Assembly: GCA_905215655.1 (NCBI GenBank)
Contig: CAJMQT010000045.1
Coordinates: forward strand, 1 to 15,044
Direction: 5' to 3'
DNA length: 15,044 nucleotides
DNA from: an uncultured bacterium
GTDB lineage: Bacteria; Bacteroidota; Bacteroidia; Bacteroidales; Bacteroidaceae
The notes under the pieces are model-generated. The model did no database searches, was not told the DNA's origin, and saw only the letters and a program-made list of their open reading frames with translations. Below are positions 6,622 to 14,518 of the stretch, piece by piece. The stretch's first letter is position 1. Each line of letters starts with the position of its first letter. A program made the position numbers and the translations under genes.

Positions 6622-7551
6622 ATGAGCAAAACAGCCAAAAAGGTTACTGACCTTATCGGGAATACTCCGTTGCTGGAAATATGCAAGTTTTCTGCTCTCA
6701 GCGGCTTGAAGACACCGTTAAACGTGAAAGTGGAATTCTTTAATCCCGGCGGAAGCATAAAAGACCGCGTGGCGTTGGCTATGATTGAAGACGCAGAGAG
6801 CCGGGGACTGATTAAACCCGGAGCAACAATAATCGAACCGACGAGCGGCAATACCGGCGTGGGGCTGGCTCTCACAGCCGCAGTAAAGGGCTATAAACTG
6901 ATACTTACCATGCCCGATACGATGAGCGTCGAGCGCCGCAGACTGGCTCAGGCGTATGGAGCGGAAATAAGGTTGACGCCGGGTGTTGACGGCATGGCCG
7001 GCTCTGTAAGAGCTGCCGAAGAGTTGCGCGACGCCACTCCGGGGTCAATAATCCTGCAACAGTTTGACAACCCGGCTAATCCAAGGTGCCATTACGAGCA
7101 CACCGGACTCGAAATATGGGAGCAGACAGGGGGAAGCATAGACATATTGGTGGCATGCGTAGGAACGGGCGGCACAGTCTCAGGCACCGGCAAACGTCTA
7201 AAAGAACTGTCACCCGCCGTCAAGGTGGTTGCTGTTGAACCGGCATCATCCCCTCTCCTATCAAAAGGTATCGCAGGAAAGCACAAAATTCAAGGTATCG
7301 GAGCCAACTTCGTGCCGAAGAATTATGATGCAACTGTCATAGACGAGGTCGTCACAGTAACCGACGACGAGGCGTATGAAGCAAGCCGAAGGGTGGCTCG
7401 TGAGGAAGGACTGCTCGTCGGCATATCCTCGGGAGCGGCTCTCGCTGCTGCTGTAAAAGTAGCAATGCGCCCGGAGAACAAAGGCAAACGCATCGTTGTA
7501 ATCCTTCCCGACACAGGCGAAAGGTATCTTTCCACAACGCTGTTCGAATAA
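6622..7551 (+). CDS. cysK: Cysteine synthase A (O-acetylserine sulfhydrylase)
   Basis: PLP enzyme that makes L-cysteine from O-acetylserine and sulfide in the cytoplasm, the last step of sulfur assimilation. At 309 residues it has the normal CysK length. Features visible: KVTDLIGNTPLLEI at the N terminus, NPGGSIKDR at 41-49 with Lys47 as the PLP Schiff-base lysine, the substrate loop TSGNTG at 74-79, the phosphate-binding GTGGTVSGTG at 181-190, and GISSGAA at 267-273 containing the Ser that contacts the pyridine nitrogen. There is no C-terminal CBS domain, so it is a cysteine synthase and not a cystathionine beta-synthase. CysK and CysM are hard to separate by eye; CysK is preferred on the QQFDNPANP motif. 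It stands alone, with no serine acetyltransferase beside it. No good TAnnTTTG promoter was found; TAACATTG at 6587-6594 is a one-mismatch candidate. Confidence 0.95.
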   Translation: MSKTAKKVTDLIGNTPLLEICKFSALSGLKTPLNVKVEFFNPGGSIKDRVALAMIEDAESRGLIKPGATIIEPTSGNTGVGLALTAAVKGYKLILTMPDTMSVERRRLAQAYGAEIRLTPGVDGMAGSVRAAEELRDATPGSIILQQFDNPANPRCHYEHTGLEIWEQTGGSIDILVACVGTGGTVSGTGKRLKELSPAVKVVAVEPASSPLLSKGIAGKHKIQGIGANFVPKNYDATVIDEVVTVTDDEAYEASRRVAREEGLLVGISSGAALAAAVKVAMRPENKGKRIVVILPDTGERYLSTTLFE

Positions 7552-7630
7552 AATTAAGAGTTAAGAGTTAAGAAAGACAGTCGGCGTTAAACCAATTAAT
7601 GTATATTTCTTAACTCTTAAATCTTAATTT
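7551..7630. terminator. Bidirectional AT-rich hairpin between cysK and the antiporter
   Basis: TTAAGAGTTAAGAAA (7561-7575) is perfectly inverted at 7606-7620, and the flanking ten bases on each side pair with one mismatch, so the arms span about 7551-7575 and 7606-7630 around a 30-nt loop. Located between convergent genes, it probably ends both transcripts. A further copy of the right-arm motif (TTCTTAACTCTTAA) lies at about 7637-7650, overlapping the antiporter stop codon. Confidence 0.6.
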
Positions 7631-7646
7631 CCTAAATTCTTAACTC

Positions 7647-9896
7647 TTAATTATTTTTATTGACTCTGTCAACATTCTCCTGCTCTCCCACAATCCAAAG
7701 GATGTCGCCTTTTTTGAGCACACGCGAAGGGTCAAGCTGCGAAAGGTTCTCTTCTCCCTCTTCCAAGCCTACCACCATGCAATTATACTTGTCGCGAATG
7801 CCACTGTCGCTGAGCGTCTTTCCTACAAAAGAACCTTTACCACGGATTACAATCTGATGAAGTTTCATCTCCCGTTTCTCTATTTCCGGATCTTTCTCAT
7901 ACAGTTCGCTATTCATTGCCGCGCTGAAAGCGGTGAGCTGTTCATCGCTGCCTATTGCCTGAATGGTGTCGCCCGGAAAGATTATCGTTCCTCCGTTGGG
8001 TATGTTTATACGCTGAACGCCGCGAAGAATGCTGCTCACATGCACGCCGTAAAGATTGCGGAAACGCAGCTCACGCAAAGACTTGCCGCTCCACACGGAG
8101 TCTTCCGGTATCTCAAAATCAGAGATATGGATGTCTCGGTCAAGCAGTTTGCCCTCGTAGAGCGGACGTTTATGTCCCATCACGACGGCGGCAATCTCGC
8201 GCGAACGCAGGTTTTTCAAAAACATTCGCTCAATCTTTATGCTGTGCCTTTTCAGCGAACGTGAGATTATCATCAAAGCAACGGCGGCGACGGCAAGACT
8301 TATCATCAGCGCGTTGGTAAACCTTGTAAGGTAGTTGCATATATAAAAAACGAATGCAGAGGCGATGACCAACCTTACAAAAATAGTAAGAACGAGCAAC
8401 AGTTTGTTGTAAGTGCCGGTATGCCATAATGCCTTAAACTCCTCGCTGTGGTTCTTTTTCATCATGATGGCACGCAGGAAAGGCGATATAATGAGCAGTG
8501 TGGCAAAGCCGCACACGGCGTTAGCCCACCAGTGCGGCAGCAAATGGCGCACAAACGGCAGGAAAAACGTAAACATCAGAGCTATCCCGGCGGCAGACAA
8601 AATAGAGTAAATCACTGTTATGCGGAGCATCTGTTTAATCAGGCTGCGCCAATGTCCCTCGGGCTGAGAAGACTGCTTGCTCAGCGTGATATTGTTCATT
8701 GTGACGATCCATTTCTTGGGGAGCCGGCGTTCAAGGGCTGCATAACACGGCGTGGCGGCACGTATCATATAAGGCGTAAGGAACGTTGTTATGACAGAAA
8801 CGGCTACCACCACGGGATAAAGAAACTTGCTTATGACGCCCAACGAGAGACCGAGCGAGGCGATAATAAAGGAAAATTCGCCTATCTGAGCCATTGAAAA
8901 GCCGCATTGCATGGCGGATTTGAGCGTCTGTCCGCTTATAAGGAAACTGAAACTTCCGAACAAAGCTTGCCCTAAAAGGATAACAAGCACGAGTGTAAGG
9001 ATAGGCAACCAATACTCGACAAGCACCTTCGGGTCGACCAACATGCCGACGGAGACGAAGAAGATGGCGCCAAACAAGTTTTTCACCGGCTCCACAAGTT
9101 TGATTATCCTGTCGGCTTCTATCGTCTCGGCAAGTATCGAGCCCATGACAAAAGCGCCGAAAGCGCTGCTGAAACCGACCTGTGTTGACAGCACAGCCAT
9201 GGCGCAACAGAGACCGAGAGCAACGATAAGCAGCGTCTCGTTGTTGATGAGTTTGCGCATCGAACGCAACATCCAAGGAATTAAGAAAATGCCGACAACA
9301 AACCAAAGGATAAGGAAAAAGGCTATCTTCATTACGCTGCCGAGCATCTGTCCGCCATCCGGATTGCTGCCGTTTGCTATTGCCGACAGCATCACCATCA
9401 TGACAATGGCAAGAATGTCTTCAAGAATGAGCACGCTCATTACCAACCCTGCAAAGCGCTGTTGCCGCAGACCGAGATCATCGAAAGCCTTATAAATAAT
9501 TGTGGTGGAGCTCATTGCGAGCATTCCTCCAAGGAAGATGCAGTCCATCCGGCTCCATCCGAAAGCGTGCCCCGTGATAATTCCGAGCATCATCATAAAG
9601 AAGACGACGCAACAGGTGGCTATTATCGGCGACGCACCCATTTTCAATATCTTCTTGAAAGAGAAGTCAAGACCGAGCGAGAAGAGCAGGAACATCACTC
9701 CGATATCACCCCACGTGCCGATGTCGGCTCTGTCAACGACGGACATTATGTAGGGCATGTGAGGACTGACAAGAAAGCCTGCAACGACATACCCCAGCAC
9801 GAGGGGTTGCCTTAACTTCTTGAACACAATCGTCACAATGCCCGCAACGATAAGTATCAACGCCAAGTCTTTTACCAAATGGGGAAGTTCGCTCAT
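7647..9896 (-). CDS. CPA2-family cation:proton antiporter with two C-terminal RCK_C domains
   Basis: A 749-residue inner-membrane transporter. Residues 8-385 form a Na_H_Exchanger (CPA2, KefB/YbaL-like) core of about a dozen helices. Visible family features are RQPLVLGYVVAGFLVSPH near 29-46, LLFSLGLDFS at 70-79, and SVLILEDILAIVMM at 154-167 with the acidic pair Glu159-Asp160 in the transport helix. A second hydrophobic block (about 425-545, four helices) follows, as in the longer Bacteroidota members. The C terminus has two TrkA-C/RCK_C-like domains, about 590-660 (IPNGGTIIFPGDTIQAIGSD) and 677-745 (VLKKGDILWIVGE). These usually sense a small ligand and gate transport. There is no NAD-binding TrkA-N domain. 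It probably exchanges K+ or Na+ for H+; the ion cannot be told from sequence. No clear promoter is seen upstream, where the GC-rich repeat element lies. Confidence 0.9.
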   Translation of the reverse strand: MSELPHLVKDLALILIVAGIVTIVFKKLRQPLVLGYVVAGFLVSPHMPYIMSVVDRADIGTWGDIGVMFLLFSLGLDFSFKKILKMGASPIIATCCVVFFMMMLGIITGHAFGWSRMDCIFLGGMLAMSSTTIIYKAFDDLGLRQQRFAGLVMSVLILEDILAIVMMVMLSAIANGSNPDGGQMLGSVMKIAFFLILWFVVGIFLIPWMLRSMRKLINNETLLIVALGLCCAMAVLSTQVGFSSAFGAFVMGSILAETIEADRIIKLVEPVKNLFGAIFFVSVGMLVDPKVLVEYWLPILTLVLVILLGQALFGSFSFLISGQTLKSAMQCGFSMAQIGEFSFIIASLGLSLGVISKFLYPVVVAVSVITTFLTPYMIRAATPCYAALERRLPKKWIVTMNNITLSKQSSQPEGHWRSLIKQMLRITVIYSILSAAGIALMFTFFLPFVRHLLPHWWANAVCGFATLLIISPFLRAIMMKKNHSEEFKALWHTGTYNKLLLVLTIFVRLVIASAFVFYICNYLTRFTNALMISLAVAAVALMIISRSLKRHSIKIERMFLKNLRSREIAAVVMGHKRPLYEGKLLDRDIHISDFEIPEDSVWSGKSLRELRFRNLYGVHVSSILRGVQRINIPNGGTIIFPGDTIQAIGSDEQLTAFSAAMNSELYEKDPEIEKREMKLHQIVIRGKGSFVGKTLSDSGIRDKYNCMVVGLEEGEENLSQLDPSRVLKKGDILWIVGEQENVDRVNKNN

Positions 9897-9907
9897 ATAA
9901 TCAATTC

Positions 9908-10095
9908 AAGCCCCCTCCCGCCCTCCCCGAGGGGAGGAGAAGGGCAAGGAGCTTTTATTCAGGTTAATAATACGTTCCGCAACAAAATTCATCTTTATTG
10001 CAGCTTCGTTCTATAAATTCTTTTTTAATGAAAAATCTTTTTCCGTTACCAAGCAAACCGCTCCCCTCCCCTCGGGGAGGTCAGGGAGGGGGCTT
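9908..10095. repeat. 188-bp element with GC-rich inverted-repeat ends
   Basis: Both ends carry AAGCCCCCTCCC, two or three variable bases, then CCTCCCCGAGGGGAGG: the left copy at 9908-9937, the right copy inverted at 10065-10095. The 16-mer is itself a palindrome, so each end folds alone and the ends can also pair. The interior (9940-10060) is AT-rich with no frame. The right end starts two bases past the pepT stop and probably serves as its terminator. I recall this GC-rich motif recurring between genes in Bacteroidota genomes; no transposase is present. Confidence 0.7.
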
Positions 10096-10097
10096 TA

Positions 10098-11321
10098 TCA
10101 GTCATTAAATCCTGCCGTGATCTCGCAGATTTTCACAATAACCTGCATCGCTTTTTCCATTACCTGAACGGAAACAAACTCATAAGGTCCGTGGAAATTG
10201 ACGCCGCCTGCAAAGATATTGGGACACGGCAGACCTTTGAACGACAGCTGTGCACCGTCCGTTCCACCGCGTATCGGCTCGACCTTAGGCGCCACTCCGC
10301 TCTCCTGCATTGCTTTAAGGACGATGTCTATTACGTGCATGTTTGGATCAATCTTCTCCTTCATGTTGTAATATTGGTCTTTCACATCGGCAGTAACGGT
10401 GCCTGCGCCATATTTCACGTTCATCTCGTCGACACACTTTTTGACGAATGTCTTACGCTCCTCAAAGCGCGCACGGTCGTGATCTCTTATGATGTAAGAG
10501 AGCTTTGCATGCTCGATATTCGACTCAATGCCGAGCAGGTGATAAAATCCTTCGTAGCCGTCGGTGGTCTCCGGGGTCTCGTCGGCAGGCAACATTGCAG
10601 CAAACTCGGCTGCAAGTCGATTGGCGTTGATCATCTTTCCTTTGGCGTATCCGGGGTGAACGCTGACGCCCTTGATGACTATTTTGGCAGAAGCGGCATT
10701 GAAATTCTCGAATTCCAAGTTACCTATGTCGCCGCCGTCCATTGTGTATGCCCACTCGCAACCAAACTTCTCAACGTCGAAATGGTGCGCTCCCATGCCG
10801 ATTTCCTCGTCCGGATTGAAGCCCATCCGTATGTCTCCGTGCGGTATTTCCTTATGATCCCGCAACCAACACATAGCCTGAACAATCTCTGCAATGCCGG
10901 CTTTGTCGTCGGCACCGAGCAGCGTGTGTCCGTCGGTTACGATGATATCTTCACCTTTATGTGCAAGAAGTTCGGGAAATTTTGCCGTCGACGACACTAT
11001 GCCGGGTGACAGTTCTATGTCCCGTCCGTCATAATTCTTTATTATCCGGGGCTTGACATCTGCTCCGCTGCAATCGGGAGACGTGTCGTAATGGCTGATG
11101 AAGCCTATGGTGGGAACATCTTTTTTGATGTTTGATTTCAGCGTGGCGTAAACGTATCCCATGTCATCCATCTCGACATCATCAAATCCCTCTTCTTTCA
11201 ATTCATCTCTTAGATACTTCGCGAAGACCAACTGTTTCGGCGTGCTTGGCACGCTTTCGCTCTCTTCCGAAGACTGTGTGTCAAAGCTGACGTACTTTAA
11301 AAATCTTTCTATTAAATCCAT
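10098..11321 (-). CDS. pepT: Peptidase T (tripeptide aminopeptidase)
   Basis: Cytoplasmic M20B metallopeptidase that removes the N-terminal residue from tripeptides. The start at 11319-11321 (MDLIERFLKYVSFDTQS) is preferred over an in-frame ATG 22 codons upstream, because it aligns with the usual PepT N terminus (MDKLLERFLNYVSLDTQS type) and the extra residues look non-coding. With this start the product has 407 residues, the normal length. Dinuclear zinc residues are visible: His77 and Asp79 in SHYDTSPD, Asp139 in LLGADDKAG, Glu172-Glu173 in NPDEEIGMG, Asp195 in TMDGGD and His377 in NFHGPYEF. RGGTDGAQLSFKGLPCPN at 351-368 is also characteristic. All are intact. It diverges from the NhaC-type antiporter gene and has its own promoter candidate near 11390. 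Confidence 0.96.
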   Translation of the reverse strand: MDLIERFLKYVSFDTQSSEESESVPSTPKQLVFAKYLRDELKEEGFDDVEMDDMGYVYATLKSNIKKDVPTIGFISHYDTSPDCSGADVKPRIIKNYDGRDIELSPGIVSSTAKFPELLAHKGEDIIVTDGHTLLGADDKAGIAEIVQAMCWLRDHKEIPHGDIRMGFNPDEEIGMGAHHFDVEKFGCEWAYTMDGGDIGNLEFENFNAASAKIVIKGVSVHPGYAKGKMINANRLAAEFAAMLPADETPETTDGYEGFYHLLGIESNIEHAKLSYIIRDHDRARFEERKTFVKKCVDEMNVKYGAGTVTADVKDQYYNMKEKIDPNMHVIDIVLKAMQESGVAPKVEPIRGGTDGAQLSFKGLPCPNIFAGGVNFHGPYEFVSVQVMEKAMQVIVKICEITAGFND

Positions 11322-11384
11322 TTTATATGATTGTTTCTTGGTTTTGCAAAATAAGATATTTGCCGAGGCGCAATCTATCATTGG

Positions 11385-11416
11385 CAAAGATATGAAAAAA
11401 GCGCAAGCTCTGCAAG
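11385..11416 (-). promoter_or_regulatory. Promoter of pepT
   Basis: The minus strand has TATCTTTG (plus 11385-11392), an exact TAnnTTTG, and CTTG (11413-11416) as a three-of-four -33 box with a 20-nt spacer. Transcription would start near 11378, leaving a leader of about 57 nt. It also lies downstream of the alternative upstream ATG's position, supporting the later start only weakly. Confidence 0.5.
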
Positions 11417-11449
11417 TTATGAAAGTAATTTTTACATGCTTTAATCTCT

Positions 11450-11470
11450 GCCGTTGACATTGTTAACGGC
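11450..11470. promoter_or_regulatory. 21-bp palindrome between the divergent pepT and antiporter promoters
   Basis: GCCGTTGACA (11450-11459), one central base, then TGTTAACGGC (11461-11470): inverted repeats matching at nine of ten positions. An outer CTCTGC/GCAGAG pair (about 11446-11451 and 11478-11483) overlaps it. It lies upstream of both -33 boxes (11416 and 11508), so it would not be transcribed from either predicted start. That suits a shared operator better than a terminator. Confidence 0.4.
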
Positions 11471-11507
11471 TTTTCTTGCAGAGGTTTACGAATTTGTATT
11501 ACAATCT

Positions 11508-11538
11508 TTTGCCGGTCGTTTGATTTTCCGTAATTTTG
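11508..11538 (+). promoter_or_regulatory. Promoter of the NhaC-type antiporter gene
   Basis: TTTG at 11508-11511, a 19-nt spacer and TAATTTTG at 11531-11538 match the Bacteroidota consensus exactly. Transcription should start near 11544, giving a leader of about 58 nt before the ATG at 11602. Confidence 0.75.
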
Positions 11539-11559
11539 CATCCCAAAACAAGGATGGTC

Positions 11560-11582
11560 AGGTGTCTGACGTTTCGACACCT
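11560..11582 (+). promoter_or_regulatory. Hairpin in the antiporter mRNA leader
   Basis: AGGTGTC (11560-11566) pairs perfectly with GACACCT (11576-11582) around a 9-nt loop and is followed by TTATTTAATA. A smaller CATCC/GGATG stem (11539-11543 and 11552-11556) lies just before it, partly at the predicted start. The main stem ends 19 nt before the start codon, near the ribosome's landing site, and could act as a weak attenuator or a translation control. Confidence 0.4.
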
Positions 11583-11601
11583 TTATTTAATATAAGGAAC
11601 A

Positions 11602-12873
11602 ATGCGAAAAAACCTGAAAGGATGGCTTGCTTTAAGCCCGCTGATAGTATTTCTTGCGCTTTATCTTGTCACGTCTTTGACGGCGGGCGACTTCTACAAA
11701 ATGCCGATAACGGTCGCGTTCATGCTCTCATCGTGCTACGCCGTGGCGATAACGCGCGGCATGAGCCTCGGCAAAAGGATACAACACTTCTCTGCGGGAG
11801 CCGGCGACAAGGACCTGTTGCTGATGATCTGGATTTTCATTCTTGCCGGAGCGTTCGCCCAGAGTGCGAAAGACATTGGCGCAATAGACGCTACCGTCAA
11901 CTTGGCGCTGAGCGTTCTGCCCGGAAATCTGCTGCCGGCAGGTATCTTTCTTGCCGCTTGTTTCATCTCGCTGTCGGTCGGCACGAGCGTGGGAACGATT
12001 GTCGCGCTGACGCCTGTTGCCGCGGCGCTTGCCGAGAAAACAGGGCTCGACCTGCCGTATATCGTCGCGATAGTTGTCGGAGGCTCGTTCTTCGGCGACA
12101 ACCTGTCGTTCATCTCTGACACGACCATTGCCGCGACAAAGACGCAAGGCTGCGAGATGAAGGACAAGTTCAAGGTAAACTCGATGATTGTAATGCCCGC
12201 AGCCGTGGCGGTGCTTGGCGTTTACGTCGTGCAAGGTTTGTCGCTGTCGGCTGTTCCGGAGGTTGGAAAGATTGAATGGTTGAAGGTGCTGCCTTACCTT
12301 ATTATATTAACAACTGCCGTGGCGGGACTTAACGTAACGCGGGTGCTGCTCATCGGAGTGCTGTCGACGGGCGTCATCGGTCTTCTTACGGGCACGGGAC
12401 TGTTTGAGTGGTTGGGAGCGATGGGCAGCGGCATATCGGGCATGGGCGAGCTGATTATCGTAACTCTCCTTGCCGGCGGCATGCTCGAGATAATCCGCTT
12501 CAACGGTGGTATCGATTTCATCATCTCCGCTCTGACACGACATATCTCGGGCAAGCGCGGAGCGGAACTGAGTATCGCCGCACTGGTAAGCCTTGCCAAC
12601 CTTTGCACGGCAAACAACACCATCGCTATAATAACGACGGGTCCCATAGCTCGCGACATAGCCGAGCGTTTCAGCCTCGACCGCAGAAAGACGGCGGGCA
12701 TACTCGACACATTCTCTTGCTTTGTTCAGGGCATAATTCCTTATGGCGCGCAGCTGCTTATCGCCTCAGGGCTTGCCGGAATATCGTCGCTCGACATCAT
12801 CGAAAATCTTTATTATCCGTTCTGCATGGGCTTGTTCGCCCTGCTCGCCATACTTATAAAAGTTAAGAAATAA
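11602..12873 (+). CDS. NhaC-family Na+/H+ antiporter
   Basis: A 423-residue inner-membrane protein with about ten to twelve hydrophobic helices. The signature is GGSFFGDNLSFISDTTIAATKTQGCE at about 160-185, typical of NhaC-type exchangers; SLSVGTSVGTIVALTPVAAA at 124-141 and the later ANLCTANNTIAIITTGPIA are also family-like. Charged residues inside helices (Asp166, Asp173) probably take part in ion binding. These proteins exchange Na+, in some cases with malate or lactate, for H+; NhaC is the general call and the exact substrate is not certain. Shorter than Bacillus NhaC (about 450-460) but in range for Bacteroidota. The gene diverges from pepT and has a consensus promoter and a structured leader; AAGGA lies seven bases before the ATG. 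Its stop codon is the first three bases of a 30-bp tandem repeat. Confidence 0.88.
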   Translation: MRKNLKGWLALSPLIVFLALYLVTSLTAGDFYKMPITVAFMLSSCYAVAITRGMSLGKRIQHFSAGAGDKDLLLMIWIFILAGAFAQSAKDIGAIDATVNLALSVLPGNLLPAGIFLAACFISLSVGTSVGTIVALTPVAAALAEKTGLDLPYIVAIVVGGSFFGDNLSFISDTTIAATKTQGCEMKDKFKVNSMIVMPAAVAVLGVYVVQGLSLSAVPEVGKIEWLKVLPYLIILTTAVAGLNVTRVLLIGVLSTGVIGLLTGTGLFEWLGAMGSGISGMGELIIVTLLAGGMLEIIRFNGGIDFIISALTRHISGKRGAELSIAALVSLANLCTANNTIAIITTGPIARDIAERFSLDRRKTAGILDTFSCFVQGIIPYGAQLLIASGLAGISSLDIIENLYYPFCMGLFALLAILIKVKK

Positions 12874-12950
12874 GAATTAAGAATTAAGAATTGGGAGAAT
12901 TAAGAATTAAGAATTAAGAATTGGGAGAATTAAAAATTAAGAATTAAGAA
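12871..12950. repeat. 30-bp tandem repeat (2.7 copies)
   Basis: The unit TAAGAATTAAGAATTAAGAA plus TTGGGAGAAT occurs identically at 12871-12900 and 12901-12930, with a partial third copy at 12931-12950. Inside it a 9-10 bp AAGAATT unit is itself repeated. The first copy supplies the TAA stop of the antiporter gene. Probably grown by slippage; related AT motifs appear at 7552-7650. Confidence 0.8.
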
Positions 12951-13025
12951 AATATGCCTTGTCAGGTGTTAATCCAATAAATCCAATTGGTCACCCGACA
13001 AGGCATATTTTCTTAATTCTTAATT
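12935..13025. terminator. Large bidirectional terminator hairpin
   Basis: A 34-bp arm (12935-12968) pairs with 12992-13025 at 33 of 34 positions, the exception being a possible G-U pair. The core is AAAATATGCCTTGTC on one side and GACAAGGCATATTTT on the other, so a GC-containing stem is flanked by A and T tracts that work in both directions. The 23-nt loop contains a CCAAT...ATTGG mini-repeat. It lies between convergent genes and should stop both. Confidence 0.75.
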
Positions 13026-13053
13026 CTTAATTCCTAATTCTTAATTAGAAAAA

Positions 13054-14358
13054 TTATTTGTTGATGAACTTCTTGCCGTTCTTAATCAAGATACCCTTTG
13101 TATCCTTGCTTACACGCTGTCCTGCGAGGTTGTAAACCGGAGCGTTTGCATCCTCTTTGTCAGCTGTTATGCCACCAATGCTGCTTGAATTGTCAAGAAC
13201 ATAGAGGTAAGGAAGAACTGCGTTTTCCATCGGTTCTGTGTAAACGCCCCATGTCTTGTATGTAGTCTGACCCCACTGGATGAAGTATCCACCTTGAGAA
13301 ATCTTGAAGGTTCCGTCAGCCTGCGGCTCAACTGTCCATGCAGATGCGTCTGTTCCTTGATTGAAAGTATTGTAAGCTCCGTCGTGGTAGTAGTATTTAT
13401 CCGTATCGATAGCCTTTATTGAGTAACCGCCTGCCATCTCGGTGAATACAAAACCGTCCTCGTGGTTGTTCTGAACTTTCACTTCGTCTGTCAGACCGTC
13501 AACTGTTCCTGCGTTCATATATCCGTAAGGCTTGGTTGCGTCCAATGGGAAAGCGTACATGGTCTTGCCATCGCGCTGTGCAACGAGCAGGTAAGAATTG
13601 CCGCTTGTGATTGTAGTTGCTTTCTTGTAAACGTTGTATGTGAAGACAACGATTGTGCAAGATGCCTGTCCTGCCTCATATTCTTCATTTGCAGCAGCCT
13701 CAGCCTTGATAACGGCAGTACCTAATTCGCCACCCAGAGAGATCTTGCCTTCGCTGTTGACAGATGCAACCATCTCATTGTCAGATGTGAAAGTAACGGG
13801 AGCTGTTGTAGCTTTTGTGAATGTAGGAGCCTCAAACGCTGCGCCCTTTTCTACTGAAACCTTAGTCTCGCTGAATTTAAGATCAGCAGATTTCTTTGCT
13901 GTTCCACCGTTAGGAGTATAAGTAACGGTAATCTGGGTCATACGAACCTGATTAAGAGATGCTGTCAGAGTAACAGAGGTTGCATCTCCTGTCCATGTTC
14001 CAACCTTCTCGCTGAAAGTATAAGTACCCGTCGTAGGATCTGTAAAGCTACCGGGACCGTACTTTTCTGCTCCGGCGGCAGTACAAGTAAATTCAATCTT
14101 TGTGATGTTACCAACTGTTGAACTTACCGTAAAAGTAGAACCTTTATAAACTCGGTACTGCTGTCCGTTGCCGAAAGAACCGGTCGGAGTTGTTGCGATG
14201 GTTATACCGCTTTTTACTACTTGGTCATCTCCTTGGGAAGAACCTGCCATGGTACCTTTGTCTGTTGTAGCGTCAAATGTAACCGTCTCTGCGTTAACAG
14301 CAACAGAGAAGAGTAACATGCAAACCATCAATGATGTCAAATGTAAAAATTTCTTCAT
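13054..14358 (-). CDS. Secreted multidomain protein with a C-terminal sorting-type tail
   Basis: A 434-residue exported protein. A Sec signal peptide (1-23, cleavage near VNA-ET) is followed by a beta-rich domain (about 24-148) with a TVTFDATTDKG start and KIEFTCTAAG / TSVTLTASLNQVRMTQITVTYTP strands, similar to domains in other Prevotella-type surface proteins. Residues about 155-237 look like a bacterial Ig-like domain (TSDNEMVASVNSEGKISL, then AVIKAEA). A third domain (about 243-395), rich in Gly, Tyr and Trp, has no family I can name. The tail VYNLAGQRVSKDTKG...NGKKFINK (408-434) resembles the C-terminal sorting signals of type IX-secreted proteins and related tails in Prevotella. Whether it is a working sorting signal is inference. 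Frequent use of A/T-ending, uniform codons suggests high expression. No catalytic motif was seen; adhesion or glycan binding is possible but unproven. Confidence 0.8.
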   Translation of the reverse strand: MKKFLHLTSLMVCMLLFSVAVNAETVTFDATTDKGTMAGSSQGDDQVVKSGITIATTPTGSFGNGQQYRVYKGSTFTVSSTVGNITKIEFTCTAAGAEKYGPGSFTDPTTGTYTFSEKVGTWTGDATSVTLTASLNQVRMTQITVTYTPNGGTAKKSADLKFSETKVSVEKGAAFEAPTFTKATTAPVTFTSDNEMVASVNSEGKISLGGELGTAVIKAEAAANEEYEAGQASCTIVVFTYNVYKKATTITSGNSYLLVAQRDGKTMYAFPLDATKPYGYMNAGTVDGLTDEVKVQNNHEDGFVFTEMAGGYSIKAIDTDKYYYHDGAYNTFNQGTDASAWTVEPQADGTFKISQGGYFIQWGQTTYKTWGVYTEPMENAVLPYLYVLDNSSSIGGITADKEDANAPVYNLAGQRVSKDTKGILIKNGKKFINK

Positions 14359-14398
14359 AATTTTAGAGGTTTAATTTGTTTAAATGTTAATTGTAACG

Positions 14399-14429
14399 CA
14401 AATGTATAGCTTTTAATCGAGAACGCAAA
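14399..14429 (-). promoter_or_regulatory. Promoter of the secreted-protein gene
   Basis: The minus strand has TTTG (plus 14426-14429), a 19-nt spacer and TACATTTG (plus 14399-14406), an exact match to the Bacteroidota consensus. The start would be near 14393, about 35 nt before the ATG at 14358. Confidence 0.75.
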
Positions 14430-14518
14430 CGTTTGAGTGTTAAAATTAGATTAATATTTTAAATTGTGAGTACAATAAATCGGAAAAGGTTTTATGGCAA
14501 GGAGAAAACAATAAATTT

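Noticed and set aside
10191..11009. 272-codon open frame on the plus strand opposite pepT
   Set aside because: It is antisense to a well-recognised gene with intact catalytic residues; its translation shows no family-like motif and no promoter.
11322..11387. Upstream in-frame ATG as the start of pepT
   Set aside because: The extra 22 residues do not resemble PepT N termini, while the ATG at 11321 aligns with the family start and leaves a normal length.
12871..12950. CRISPR-like array
   Set aside because: The 30-bp units are directly adjacent with no spacers and are low-complexity AT repeats.
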